Shown piece after piece: positions 1-8,343 of a stretch of 64,000 nucleotides of DNA; the first letter of the stretch is position 1; each line of letters opens with the position of its first letter. A program made the position numbers and the translations under genes. The notes below the pieces were generated by a model. That model was not told where the DNA came from. It searched no databases and saw only the letters and a list, made by a program, of their open reading frames with translations. The stretch comes from Mycobacteriales bacterium (lineage in GTDB: Bacteria; Actinomycetota; Actinomycetes; Mycobacteriales; Mycobacteriaceae). The stretch covers positions 62,001 through 126,000 of the forward strand of contig JAHABL010000008.1 in assembly GCA_018376445.1 (NCBI GenBank), written 5' to 3'.

Positions 1-153
1 TGAACAAACAATGTGGCACGCATTTGGCACAAACCGGGCTGGAATTGGGCTCAAACCAGGTGGCAGCCCGGTACACGTGGAGGGCGGCGGAAAAAGCGGG
101 TAGCCTCCTACGCTCGGCGGTAGAGTGAGCTAGGTCAGAGGCCAGTAGGTCAC

Positions 154-159
154 TAGTAT
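154..159 (+). promoter_or_regulatory. -10 box of doxX (leaderless type)
   Basis: TAGTAT ends six bases before the doxX ATG and no ribosome binding site is visible, so transcription probably starts at the A of the start codon. The rest of 1-165 shows no gene. Confidence 0.55.
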
Positions 160-165
160 AGAAGC

Positions 166-600
166 ATGCTCAATCGCCCATGGCTGCACGATCTTGTGCT
201 TCTTCTCCTTAGGCTTACCCTCGCACTGGTCGTCGGTGCTCAGAGCTACCAGATTTTCTTTGGGCATGGAGTGAAGGAAAGCTCCCGCGTGCTCGAAAAA
301 TGGGGGATGACGAATGCATACCCGTTCACAGTGGTCTTGGGACTCGCGTTAGTGCTCTGTGCAGTCGGTATTCTGTTGGGGTTCCTCACCCCACTTTTCG
401 CCATTATCGGAGCGGTCGCGGAAGCTGGCTACGGCTACTTCCTGATGACGGGCGGCCACTACGACCTCACCACTTCAAGTGCGCAAATGACGTGTTTGGT
501 GGTGGTGTCGCTGCTGGCATTAATGGTGCTGGGGGCGGGCCGGGTGTCCACTGACGCTGTTCTCAATACGCGTGCGGAACAGGCCGTTACCCAGAACTAA
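166..600 (+). CDS. DoxX family membrane protein
   Basis: 144-residue protein with about four hydrophobic segments (roughly residues 8-26, 55-74, 75-98 and 106-124), the size and shape of DoxX/YphA-type inner-membrane proteins. DoxX relatives in actinobacteria have been linked to redox or thiol stress complexes, but nothing here assigns a substrate. The start is set by a -10 box six bases upstream. It converges on the pmt/MerR transcripts and shares the hairpin at 608-634 with them. The family call is from the hydrophobic pattern and the conserved G-x-L-x-x-F-x-T-P-type stretch near residue 70. Confidence 0.75.
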   Translation: MLNRPWLHDLVLLLLRLTLALVVGAQSYQIFFGHGVKESSRVLEKWGMTNAYPFTVVLGLALVLCAVGILLGFLTPLFAIIGAVAEAGYGYFLMTGGHYDLTTSSAQMTCLVVVSLLALMVLGAGRVSTDAVLNTRAEQAVTQN

Positions 601-607
601 CGGAGCC

Positions 608-634
608 ACCCGGCTACCAGGTTGGTAGCCGGGT
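608..634. terminator. Hairpin between doxX and the displaced pmt end
   Basis: Perfect 12-bp stem ACCCGGCTACCA / TGGTAGCCGGGT with a three-base loop. On the minus strand the stem contains the last codons and TAG stop of the displaced pmt 3' end, so it was probably the original pmt terminator. It now serves doxX and the MerR gene. Confidence 0.75.
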
Positions 635-677
635 GTTGGAGCCTCCACAGATCGGGGCTGATGGGGACGCCGTACGG
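614..677 (-). pseudogene. Displaced 3' end of pmt (remnant)
   Basis: Read on the minus strand this encodes YGVPISPDLWRLQH, then one extra base, then LPTW and a TAG stop: the same C-terminus as the intact pmt at 1554-1616. 29 bases (637-665) are identical to 1576-1604. Differences outside that block include third-codon-position changes (GGC/GGA, GTC/GTT, CAA/CAG). It is separated from the live copy by 939 bp carrying the MerR gene, as expected if DNA entered at the 3' end of pmt and supplied a new end. Confidence 0.85.
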
Positions 678-678
678 T

Positions 679-1476
679 TTACCCCCATTCTAAATTCGTG
701 AGGTCCACACCGTAGGCTGCGGCGTTGCTAGCGATGGCGTCGGCTAGCCACTGAGCCAGTCCTTCCTGTTGACTTTCATAGTATTGTCGGAATCTTTCGT
801 CTGCTACATAGCTACGTGAGATGAGATAGTGAATTGTCGGACTGACAGGGAAAAACTTACTAAGTACTTTTCGATGTTCCTCAACTAGGGCTTGTGCTTC
901 TTGGCTTGTGGGTGGCAGCCCTTTCTGGACGGCACGGACTAAATTGGCGTCTATAGTCTCAAATCGTTTTTTCTGTTCTTGCCAATCAGATGTGCTCCAG
1001 CCGTTGGTACGCTGCTGGCTGATGAGCCACTCTTCAGTAGCACCGTATTTTTCTTCGGCTTCTGCTTGATAATCAGCAAAGTGGGTAGTGCCCAGAATCT
1101 CACCTATTTCTTCAGGCGTGAGTTTTTGTTCATTCATTTCATCTTCCAAAAGTGTGTCTAGTGCTTGGATCATGCCATCAACTTGTGATTTTCGTTCAAG
1201 TAGAAGTCGTCGCTGCTGTTGCAGGCATCTTTTTCTTGAAGCAGGAGTCTTTAAAAGATCCTTGATCTCGGCAAGTTTCATACCGGTAGCCTGGTAGATC
1301 AGGATCTGCTCTATGCGTGTGCATTCTGCTGTGCCGTAGAGACGGTAGTTAGAAAAGGTATTCCGCGCTGGTGTGAGCAGACCAATTTCCTCCCAGTAGC
1401 GGAGGGTGCGTACTGAGACGTGAAAGATTTCCGCAACTTGGCTAACTGTATAGAGGTGTTCTTCTGTGCTGTTCAT
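679..1476 (-). CDS. MerR family regulator with TipAS effector domain
   Basis: 265 residues. Residues 8-76 form the MerR winged helix-turn-helix (TVSQVAEIFHVSVRTLRYWE), followed by a helical linker to about 115 and a C-terminal TipAS-like domain (about 120-260), which in the TipA family binds thiopeptides and other hydrophobic drugs. No regulated target gene sits beside it; its own promoter has the 19-bp spacer of MerR-controlled promoters, so autoregulation is likely. The gene is visibly richer in A and T than its neighbours and lies between duplicated pmt ends, so it was probably acquired. Confidence 0.88.
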   Translation of the reverse strand: MNSTEEHLYTVSQVAEIFHVSVRTLRYWEEIGLLTPARNTFSNYRLYGTAECTRIEQILIYQATGMKLAEIKDLLKTPASRKRCLQQQRRLLLERKSQVDGMIQALDTLLEDEMNEQKLTPEEIGEILGTTHFADYQAEAEEKYGATEEWLISQQRTNGWSTSDWQEQKKRFETIDANLVRAVQKGLPPTSQEAQALVEEHRKVLSKFFPVSPTIHYLISRSYVADERFRQYYESQQEGLAQWLADAIASNAAAYGVDLTNLEWG

Positions 1477-1482
1477 GGTTTT

Positions 1483-1513
1483 ATTCTGTGCGATGACGCG
1501 GCGTTAGGGTCAA
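1483..1513 (-). promoter_or_regulatory. MerR-type promoter/operator of the TipA-like gene
   Basis: On the minus strand TTGACC (1508-1513) and CAGAAT (1483-1488) are separated by 19 bases, the over-long spacer that MerR proteins untwist. The spacer holds an ACGC-C-GCGT dyad. The -10 box ends six bases before the ATG, so the transcript is probably leaderless. Confidence 0.7.
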
Positions 1514-1553
1514 GCGGCAGGGAAGAACATCTTGTAGTATTTCGTCAGCAGTC

Positions 1554-3215
1554 TCACCAGGTCGGTAGCCAGTGCTGGAGCCTCCACAGATCGGGGCTGA
1601 TGGGAACTCCGTACAGAATGGGCAGAATCCACACGTAGTTGGCGATGACCAGTCCCATGAAGACACACACGACCACACGGCCAAGCAGTACGCTTTGCCC
1701 CCAGGCAGCCCACTTGTGACGCCAGGGTTTTGCCTCTGGAGAAGGGGTTTCTGGTACCCAGCCGTCGAGCTCTGACAACATGAGAGCGAGCCCCAAGCAC
1801 ATAAAGGGGAGGAGCGATGAGGCGTAGAAGAAGTACATCTGCCGGTCCCAGTTCAGCAGCCAGGGGACCCATGCAGCTAGGTAGCCGCAGAGAACGACGA
1901 CATAGCGGGGGTCATGTCGGGTAATGACACGATAGAGTGCCCAGAGCAGCATGATAATTCCCGCCCACCAGATGAGGGAGGTGCCCAGCAGGAAAACGGC
2001 CTGGACGCAGCCGTCTGGTCCGCAACTATGGGTGCCGCTCGTCGGTTCGACACCTGACTCGTAGTAGTAGAGCAGGGGGCGAATATTGGCGATCCACTGC
2101 CATGGTTTGGATTCCCAAGGGTGATGGTAGCCGTGGGAATTCGTAAGGCTCGAGTGAAACTCGAACATCTGCTGGTGGTAGTACCAGAGCGATTGCAGGG
2201 AGCGGGGGACGAAGGTGGACCACCCGGCATCCGAAATACCCGCATGGCGGTAGACCGCATTTTCGGCGCGGAGCCACCCCCACCAGCTGGCGAAGTACAG
2301 GCCAATGGGGAGGATCGCAAGCGAAGCAATAGCGGGGAAAGTATCGCGGCGAAGTGTTCCCACCCAGGGGCGGGAGACATGGTAGCGGCGGCGCAAGGCA
2401 ACATCCCACATGACGCTCAAGACACCGAATACTGCCACAAAGTAGAGGCCGGACCACTTGACCGCCATGGCGAGGCCAAGAAAGACGCCCGCTGTGAAGC
2501 GCCACCAGCGGAATCCCCAGCGTGGGCCGAACTCGCTGGTAAAAGTTGTTCCCGCCCGCAAGGTTGCCCACATCCGGTCTTCCATCTGGTCACGATCAAG
2601 CAGTAGGCAGAGCAGTGCTGCCAGGACAAACATGATGAGAAAGATGTCAAGCAGCCCGGTTCGCGAGACTACGGTGAACATGCCATCACAGATCAGTAGC
2701 GTGCCTGCCAGGGCACCCACATAGGTTGAGCCAGCGAGCCGCCGTCCAATCCGCACAATGAGGATGACACAGAGGACGCCCGCAATAGCGCCGCTGAAGC
2801 GCCAACCCCACGGGCTGTAGCCGAACACTGCCTCGGAAAGAGCAATGAGCTGTTTACCGAGCGGCGGGTGAACAACCAGCCCGTAGCCAGGGTTGAACTC
2901 CATAGCATGGTTGTGCAGCATCTGCCAGGCTTGTGGCACATAATGCTTCTCATCGAAGATGGGGGTACCTTTGTCGGATAATGCCCCCAAACCCATAAAG
3001 CGAGTAAGTGCTGCAATGACAGCGAGCACAGCTGTGACAATCCAGCCGCGGAGGGTGTCGGTGGCGCGCACCGGAGTAGGCCAGAGTACGCGGGGGGCGG
3101 TGGCGCTGGCCGGGGGAGTGGCGCGTGGTATCCGCATACCTACTTGATGGCGTGCGTAGTAGACACGCGTAGAGGAAGCCCCACTTGGGAGACGTTTCGC
3201 TGCGGAGGTAGCCAC
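1554..3215 (-). CDS. pmt: Protein O-mannosyltransferase (dolichyl/polyprenyl-phosphate-mannose dependent)
   Basis: 553-residue polytopic membrane enzyme of the GT39 family; transfers mannose from polyprenyl-phosphate-mannose to Ser/Thr of exported proteins during Sec export. The acidic catalytic motif FDEKHY is at residues 87-92, in the first extracytoplasmic loop, and at least ten hydrophobic segments follow. It faces rsmI exactly as Rv1002c faces Rv1003. The GTG start at 3215 is supported by a -10 box six bases upstream. Its last codons and stop lie in the copy of the tail at 1554-1616 that was apparently supplied by an insertion; the older tail lies at 614-677. Confidence 0.93.
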   Translation of the reverse strand: MATSAAKRLPSGASSTRVYYARHQVGMRIPRATPPASATAPRVLWPTPVRATDTLRGWIVTAVLAVIAALTRFMGLGALSDKGTPIFDEKHYVPQAWQMLHNHAMEFNPGYGLVVHPPLGKQLIALSEAVFGYSPWGWRFSGAIAGVLCVILIVRIGRRLAGSTYVGALAGTLLICDGMFTVVSRTGLLDIFLIMFVLAALLCLLLDRDQMEDRMWATLRAGTTFTSEFGPRWGFRWWRFTAGVFLGLAMAVKWSGLYFVAVFGVLSVMWDVALRRRYHVSRPWVGTLRRDTFPAIASLAILPIGLYFASWWGWLRAENAVYRHAGISDAGWSTFVPRSLQSLWYYHQQMFEFHSSLTNSHGYHHPWESKPWQWIANIRPLLYYYESGVEPTSGTHSCGPDGCVQAVFLLGTSLIWWAGIIMLLWALYRVITRHDPRYVVVLCGYLAAWVPWLLNWDRQMYFFYASSLLPFMCLGLALMLSELDGWVPETPSPEAKPWRHKWAAWGQSVLLGRVVVCVFMGLVIANYVWILPILYGVPISPDLWRLQHWLPTW

Positions 3216-3221
3216 GGTTCG

Positions 3222-3227
3222 ATCCTA
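3222..3227 (-). promoter_or_regulatory. -10 box of pmt (leaderless type)
   Basis: TAGGAT on the minus strand ends six bases before the GTG start of pmt, with no ribosome binding site between them. Confidence 0.55.
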
Positions 3228-3358
3228 CCGAACCTCTCCCATTCCTGATGGCAAGGAGCGCCCATACCCGGTGACGTCTCGCTGTCGCGTTACACTGGGG
3301 AGGTAAGCACCGCCGCGGCACACCGCACGCAGTACTAACACGACTGAACGGCACATCG

Positions 3359-4240
3359 ATGACAACCCCACCTAGTGAGAATACTTTTTCCCCTGTCGCA
3401 CCTGCAGGCACGCTCATTCTGGGGGCTACCCCACTAGGAAACCTGGGGGACGCCACCCCGCGGCTCAGAGCGGCGTTGGCGACAGCAGATGTGGTGGCGG
3501 CGGAGGATACACGTCGAACCTACCAACTGGCACGCGACCTCAATGTGACGATCAGTGGACGAGTGCTCTCCCACTACGACCACAACGAGCGGGATCGAGC
3601 CCCCCAACTCATTGAGTTTCTCCAGCAGGGGCTGACGGTATTGGTGGTATCCGATGCGGGTATGCCTACCGTGTCTGATCCCGGCTATCGGGTGGTGTCA
3701 CTTGCCGTTGCGGAGGGTATCCCCGTGACGTGTCTACCGGGGGCGAGTGCCCCACTGACTGCCCTGGCACTCTCCGGTATCGGGACTGATAGATTCGCCT
3801 TTGACGGGTTCCTCCCCCGCAAAGCTGGCCCCCAACGCGCCTGGTGGGAGAGCCTCAAAACGGAACCCCGCACCGTCATCTTTTTCGAATCCCCCCACCG
3901 GCTGGCCGATACGCTCGCACTGGGGGCAGAGGTGCTGGGAGATCGGCCGGCAGCGGTATGCCGAGAACTCACAAAAACCTATGAAGAATGCCGTCGCGGT
4001 ACCCTCACGGAACTGGCGGATTGGGCGCGGGCGGGGGTGCGTGGGGAGATAACCGTGGTGGTGGCTCCGGGGAGTCCTGTTGAGGATGACATCAGCGATG
4101 CAACCCTGATTCGACAGGTGGAAGAACTCGTCGCAGAGGGAATTCGCCTCAATGACGCTTGCGGTGCCGTGGCGAAGAGCCATGGGCGTCGTAAGCGTGA
4201 CCTCTACCAGGCGGTTGTGGCTGCTCGCGAGGAAGCCTGA
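3359..4240 (+). CDS. rsmI: 16S rRNA (cytidine1402-2'-O)-methyltransferase RsmI
   Basis: 293 residues, slightly longer than the usual 280. The SAM-dependent tetrapyrrole-methylase fold begins at about residue 18 (LILGATPLGNLGDATPRL) with the VVAAEDTRRT, VLVVSDAGMPTVSDPG and FFESPHRL motifs of RsmI. It methylates the ribose of C1402 in the decoding centre. The ATG at 3359 gives the normal N-terminus with a short extension; no clear ribosome binding site is seen. Divergent from pmt, 143 bp apart, as in mycobacteria, and followed by metG. Confidence 0.95.
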   Translation: MTTPPSENTFSPVAPAGTLILGATPLGNLGDATPRLRAALATADVVAAEDTRRTYQLARDLNVTISGRVLSHYDHNERDRAPQLIEFLQQGLTVLVVSDAGMPTVSDPGYRVVSLAVAEGIPVTCLPGASAPLTALALSGIGTDRFAFDGFLPRKAGPQRAWWESLKTEPRTVIFFESPHRLADTLALGAEVLGDRPAAVCRELTKTYEECRRGTLTELADWARAGVRGEITVVVAPGSPVEDDISDATLIRQVEELVAEGIRLNDACGAVAKSHGRRKRDLYQAVVAAREEA

Positions 4241-4289
4241 GAGGGCACGAACTCCCCGGGCTAACTAGGCTTTAGCGCCGCTCACTGCC

Positions 4290-4295
4290 TAGAAT
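4290..4295 (+). promoter_or_regulatory. -10 box of metG (decides the start)
   Basis: TAGAAT ends seven bases before the ATG at 4303. It overlaps the alternative ATG at 4294, which could not be translated from this promoter. Confidence 0.6.
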
Positions 4296-4302
4296 GGGAC
4301 TC

Positions 4303-6159
4303 ATGACTACGCCTGTTCTTACCGCTGTTGCCTGGCCGTACGCCAACGGACCGCGCCATATTGGTCACGTATCCGGATTCGGCGTCCCCTCAGACGTCTT
4401 CTCTCGCTACCAGCGCATGGTGGGAAACGATGTTTTGATGGTGTCCGGCACCGATGAACACGGCACTCCGCTGCTGGTGCAGGCGGATAAAGAAGGCATG
4501 AACGTCCACGATCTTGCCGACCGCTACAACCGCGTTATTGTGAACGACCTAGCCGGTTTGGGACTCTCCTACGATCTGTTTACGCGGACCACCACGCGTA
4601 ACCACTACGCCGTCGTGCAGGAGATGTTCCGCAATGTTGCGAAGAATGGCTACTTGGTGACGAAGAAGACTACCGGCGCCATCAGCCCTTCCACCGGGCG
4701 TACTCTGCCCGACCGCTACATTGAGGGCACCTGCCCCATTTGCGGTTACGACGGAGCTCGCGGCGACCAGTGCGACAACTGCGGTAATCAGCTCGATCCG
4801 GCAGACCTCATTAACCCGGTGTCGAAGATCAACGGTGAGACTCCGAAGTTCGTGGAAACTGAACATTGGTTCCTTGACCTTCCCGCCCTTGCTGACGCGC
4901 TGGGGAACTGGCTGCGCGAGCGAAAAGACTGGCGTCCCAATGTGTTGAAGTTCTCCCTCAACCTTCTTGATGACATCAAACCGCGGGCGATGAGCCGCGA
5001 TATCGACTGGGGTATTCCTATCCCCGTCGAGGGGTGGCAGGAACGCAACGATAAGCGCCTCTACGTGTGGTTCGATGCCGTGGTGGGTTATCTGTCTGCC
5101 TCCATCGAATGGGCCTACCGGATCGGGGATCCAGACGCTTGGCGCAAGTGGTGGAATAACCCGGAGGCGCTTAGCTACTACTTCATGGGGAAAGACAACA
5201 TCACCTTCCACAGCCAGATCTGGCCAGCTGAACTACTCGCCTACAACGGGCAGGGCGGCAAGGGTGGAGACCGTGGCATGCTTGGTGAGCTCAACCTCCC
5301 CACCGAGGTTGTCTCCTCCGAATACCTAACGATGTCCGGGTCGAAGTTCTCCTCGTCCCGTGGCGTAGTGATCTACGTTAAGGACTTCCTCAAAGAATAT
5401 GGTCCGGATGCCTTGCGCTACTTCATCGCAGTGGCCGGCCCTGAAAACCAGGACACCGACTTCACCTGGGACGAGTATGTACGGCGTACCAATAGCGAGC
5501 TCGCTAATGAGTGGGGCAACTTGGTGAACCGCACAGTCTCTATGGCACACAAGAATTTTGGGCAGATTCCCACCCCAGGTACTTTGACTGAGGCTGATAT
5601 GGAACTGCGCCGGCGTGCTGACGAGGCATTCCAGATGGTGGGCGCCAACCTAGCGCGTTCCCACTTCAAGGCTGGTATCACGGAGGCGATGCGCTATGTT
5701 GCGGACGCGAACCGCTACATTGCGGCCCAGGAACCGTGGAAGATTGCCAAAGAAGTTAAGGCTGGAGGAGCTGCTGCCGCGGAGGCGGAGGACCGTCTCG
5801 CAACTGTTCTCCACACGGCTCTGCAAGCGGTGCAGGATGCCAACACACTTATGACGCCCTTCATGCCGAATGCCTCGCAGAAGATCTTTGAGCAGCTGGG
5901 TGGTGACGGTGTGTGGGCTGCTCAGCCGGAGATCCATGAGGTTGTGGACGACATGCCGGTGGCGCCGGTGGGAGCCGGTGTACCCGCGCCGGGGCGCGAA
6001 TATCCGGTCATTATGGGCGACTACGCCAGCGAGCTGGCATCGTGGCAGCGTCATGACATTACCCCCGGTACATTGCTGTCCAAGCCGCAGCCGATCTTCC
6101 AAAAGCTGGATCCGGAATTGGGTGAGACCGGCCCGGAGTGGGCGCCCGTCCAGCACTAG
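4303..6159 (+). CDS. metG: Methionyl-tRNA synthetase
   Basis: 618 residues; charges tRNA-Met with methionine in the cytosol. Class I signature HIGH at residues 19-22; a zinc knuckle with Cys at 144, 147, 157 and 160; and the second ATP-binding signature as K-F-S-S-S at 348-352, a variant of KMSKS with the fourth position changed. The C-terminal anticodon-binding helical domain covers about 390-570. The appended tRNA-binding domain found in some bacteria is absent. An ATG nine bases upstream (4294) is in frame but overlaps the promoter -10 box. tatD follows after eight bases. Confidence 0.96.
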   Translation: MTTPVLTAVAWPYANGPRHIGHVSGFGVPSDVFSRYQRMVGNDVLMVSGTDEHGTPLLVQADKEGMNVHDLADRYNRVIVNDLAGLGLSYDLFTRTTTRNHYAVVQEMFRNVAKNGYLVTKKTTGAISPSTGRTLPDRYIEGTCPICGYDGARGDQCDNCGNQLDPADLINPVSKINGETPKFVETEHWFLDLPALADALGNWLRERKDWRPNVLKFSLNLLDDIKPRAMSRDIDWGIPIPVEGWQERNDKRLYVWFDAVVGYLSASIEWAYRIGDPDAWRKWWNNPEALSYYFMGKDNITFHSQIWPAELLAYNGQGGKGGDRGMLGELNLPTEVVSSEYLTMSGSKFSSSRGVVIYVKDFLKEYGPDALRYFIAVAGPENQDTDFTWDEYVRRTNSELANEWGNLVNRTVSMAHKNFGQIPTPGTLTEADMELRRRADEAFQMVGANLARSHFKAGITEAMRYVADANRYIAAQEPWKIAKEVKAGGAAAAEAEDRLATVLHTALQAVQDANTLMTPFMPNASQKIFEQLGGDGVWAAQPEIHEVVDDMPVAPVGAGVPAPGREYPVIMGDYASELASWQRHDITPGTLLSKPQPIFQKLDPELGETGPEWAPVQH

Positions 6160-6167
6160 GAGCGTGA

Positions 6168-7013
6168 ATGGGTAAGAAACGTCGCGAACCGGTTCCAGCA
6201 GAACCACTCTTCCCCCTCATCGATGGCCACACTCACCTGGATTCGTGTGGTGGGAATGATCCAGATGGTGTCCACGCCGTGATGGATCGGGCGGAAGCAG
6301 TGGGGGTAGCCGCAGTGGTGACGGTGGGGTGCCATATTCGCCAGCTCGAGGCCGCTCTGATGGCGGCAGAGACAGATCGCCGGGTGTGGGCTGCTTTGGC
6401 ACAGCACCCAATGGATGCCCACGAAATTGATGATGCTGGCCGGGAAAGGCTAGCGGAATTGGTGAGGCATCCCCGCGTCGTAGCAGTGGGGGAGTGCGGC
6501 CTTGATTATTACTGGCTCCACCATGACCCAGAGAATACCGCGACACAGGAGCAGCAGGAGGAGCTTTTCCGGTGGCACATTGACCTCGCGAAAGAGATCG
6601 ATAAGCCGCTGATGATTCATGCTCGCGATGCCGATGAGGACCTCATCCGCATTATTGATGAGGCGGGTGCTCCCGAGAAGACCATTATTCACTGTTTTTC
6701 CAGCGGCCTGGAGATGGCACATCAGTGCATTGACCGTGGTTTTTATGCTACTTTCGGAGGCTCCACCACGTTCAAGGCGAATGAGGAGTTGCGGGAGGTG
6801 GTACGGATCTTCCCGCGCGATCGCATAATGGTCGAAACTGATGCGCCGTACCTCACTCCAGAACCGTTCCGGGGCGCCAAAAATGAGCCACAGTATGTGG
6901 CATACACTGCCTACCGACTAGCGGAAGTGACAAGTCTGACCCCCGCGGAGTTTGCGGAGTTGACGACGCGCAACGCGTGTCGTGTTTACGGAATTCCTTT
7001 TCCGGAGAAGTAG
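6168..7013 (+). CDS. tatD: TatD family metal-dependent deoxyribonuclease
   Basis: 281-residue TIM-barrel hydrolase. The first metal ligands are in DGHTHLDS (His21 and His23); GECGLDYYW, MIHARDAD, IIHCFSSG and VETDAPYLTPEP are the other TatD motifs in order. TatD proteins are 3'-5' exonucleases acting in DNA repair or turnover. The start has an AGGAG ribosome site eight bases upstream. Co-transcription with metG is likely and matches the mycobacterial order metG-tatD-rpfB. Confidence 0.93.
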   Translation: MGKKRREPVPAEPLFPLIDGHTHLDSCGGNDPDGVHAVMDRAEAVGVAAVVTVGCHIRQLEAALMAAETDRRVWAALAQHPMDAHEIDDAGRERLAELVRHPRVVAVGECGLDYYWLHHDPENTATQEQQEELFRWHIDLAKEIDKPLMIHARDADEDLIRIIDEAGAPEKTIIHCFSSGLEMAHQCIDRGFYATFGGSTTFKANEELREVVRIFPRDRIMVETDAPYLTPEPFRGAKNEPQYVAYTAYRLAEVTSLTPAEFAELTTRNACRVYGIPFPEK

Positions 7014-7032
7014 TATCTGACCTCGCACTACT

Positions 7033-7055
7033 GGTAACGTTACATTATCGTTACC
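7033..7055. promoter_or_regulatory. Candidate MtrA box upstream of rpfB
   Basis: GGTAACG and CGTTACC face each other, and on the minus strand GTAACG occurs twice with an 11-base period (7038-7043 and 7049-7054). Direct GTAAC-type repeats are the sort of site bound by the actinobacterial regulator MtrA, which is known to control rpf and other cell-wall hydrolase genes. The rest of 7014-7185 shows no gene and no recognisable riboswitch. Confidence 0.45.
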
Positions 7056-7185
7056 AAGCGGGGTGTCGGCACCCTCCTGCGCCCCCAGACATCGTGCAGA
7101 ACGTGTGGAGACCAGCAACCCGCTACCACAGACGAGACAACCAGTGCGATCACCACAGCACTGACACCTCCGAGGAGACCCGCCC

Positions 7186-8331
7186 GTGGCTGAAGAAGCT
7201 CAGCAGAAGACAGATACGCCCCGCCGCATCCATCCGGCCTGGCGCATTCTGCTTGCCGTTGCGCTGGTGGCAGTCACTGTTACGGCAGGCATTAGCATGG
7301 TCTACCACCGCACTGTCACCCTCGTTGTCGATGGTGAGAAAAAGCAGGTCGGTACCTACAGTCAAACAGTGGGAGAAGTCCTCGACTCCCTCGGCTACCA
7401 GGTGTCTGCAGACGATCACGTCGAGCCCTCCCCAGACACCCAGCTGAGCGCTAACGCCACCATCACCTACCAGCAGAAACGTCCCTTCACCGTAGAAATT
7501 CACTCTGGTTTTGGGAAGCGTGCCAAAGTTGAGCGAGTCTCCATCACCACCACCGCCTACACCGTCGCAGAGGCGCTCAAAGAGGTAAAAGCAGTACGCC
7601 CCAGCTACGGGATTAACGTGGCACCAGACAAACGCATCCCCACGAATGGCCTCAGTATTGAAGCCATCACACCCCGCACCGTCTGGCTGACCGATTTCGG
7701 CAAGAAACCGGTTCGGATTCGCGTTGGCGCCTTCACAGTGCGAGATGCTCTCGCAAAGTTGGGAACTCCTCTCCGGTCGACAGATGACGTCACCCCCGGC
7801 CCAGATGCGGATCTTCTTCCCAATATGAAGATCAAAGTTGTGCGGCATGGCGACATGGTGAAAGACCGTGTTATCAGGCTCAAACCCTTCGAGAAGATCC
7901 TCAAAGACCCCAGCCAGTTGGCCGGCATCCGCACTATTGTGAAACGCGGAAAGCCCGGTCGGGCCGTCCTTACGGAACGCCTGGTGTTTGATAAGAAAGG
8001 TCGGATCGTCAAACGCATCCTCATCAAACGAGTGGTTGCGGTTAAACCTGGCAAATCCACCGTCAAAGTTGGATCGCAGCCGATAGATGCGGTGTGGGAC
8101 CGCCTCGCGCAGTGTGAAGCGGGTGGTAACTGGGCAGTTAACACTGGTAACGGCTTCTTCGGAGGCCTTCAGTTCACTCAGGGAACCTGGGAGGCACACG
8201 GTGGTCGTGCCTACGCCTCCCGCGCTGACCTGGCAACTCGTGAAGAACAGATCGCCGTCGCGAAACGTGTACAAGCCTCGCAGGGGTGGGGCGCCTGGCC
8301 TGCGTGTACCTCCAGTATGGGTCTGCGCTAG
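7186..8331 (+). CDS. rpfB: Resuscitation-promoting factor RpfB
   Basis: 381 residues. A signal-anchor segment at about 20-38 is followed by three DUF348 repeats, a G5 domain (about 215-290) and a C-terminal lysozyme-like Rpf domain (about 302-381), the full RpfB order. The catalytic glutamate is Glu311 in QCEAGGNW. The enzyme cleaves peptidoglycan outside the membrane and helps dormant cells regrow. The GTG start has GAGGAG upstream. It heads the rpfB-ksgA-ispE run conserved in mycobacteria. Confidence 0.96.
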   Translation: MAEEAQQKTDTPRRIHPAWRILLAVALVAVTVTAGISMVYHRTVTLVVDGEKKQVGTYSQTVGEVLDSLGYQVSADDHVEPSPDTQLSANATITYQQKRPFTVEIHSGFGKRAKVERVSITTTAYTVAEALKEVKAVRPSYGINVAPDKRIPTNGLSIEAITPRTVWLTDFGKKPVRIRVGAFTVRDALAKLGTPLRSTDDVTPGPDADLLPNMKIKVVRHGDMVKDRVIRLKPFEKILKDPSQLAGIRTIVKRGKPGRAVLTERLVFDKKGRIVKRILIKRVVAVKPGKSTVKVGSQPIDAVWDRLAQCEAGGNWAVNTGNGFFGGLQFTQGTWEAHGGRAYASRADLATREEQIAVAKRVQASQGWGAWPACTSSMGLR

Positions 8332-8343
8332 GAGACATCACCC

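Noticed and set aside
5341..5361. Damaged KMSKS signature in metG (K-F-S-S-S)
   Set aside because: The rest of the enzyme is intact and this form appears to be normal for actinobacterial MetRS, so it is not evidence of a pseudogene.
7056..7185. A c-di-AMP (ydaO-type) riboswitch before rpfB
   Set aside because: Such elements precede many actinobacterial rpf genes, but I could not find the conserved stems here.
7150..8274. 374-codon minus-strand open frame
   Set aside because: It lies entirely opposite rpfB and its upstream region, whose domains and catalytic Glu are clear; the antisense frame has no family features.
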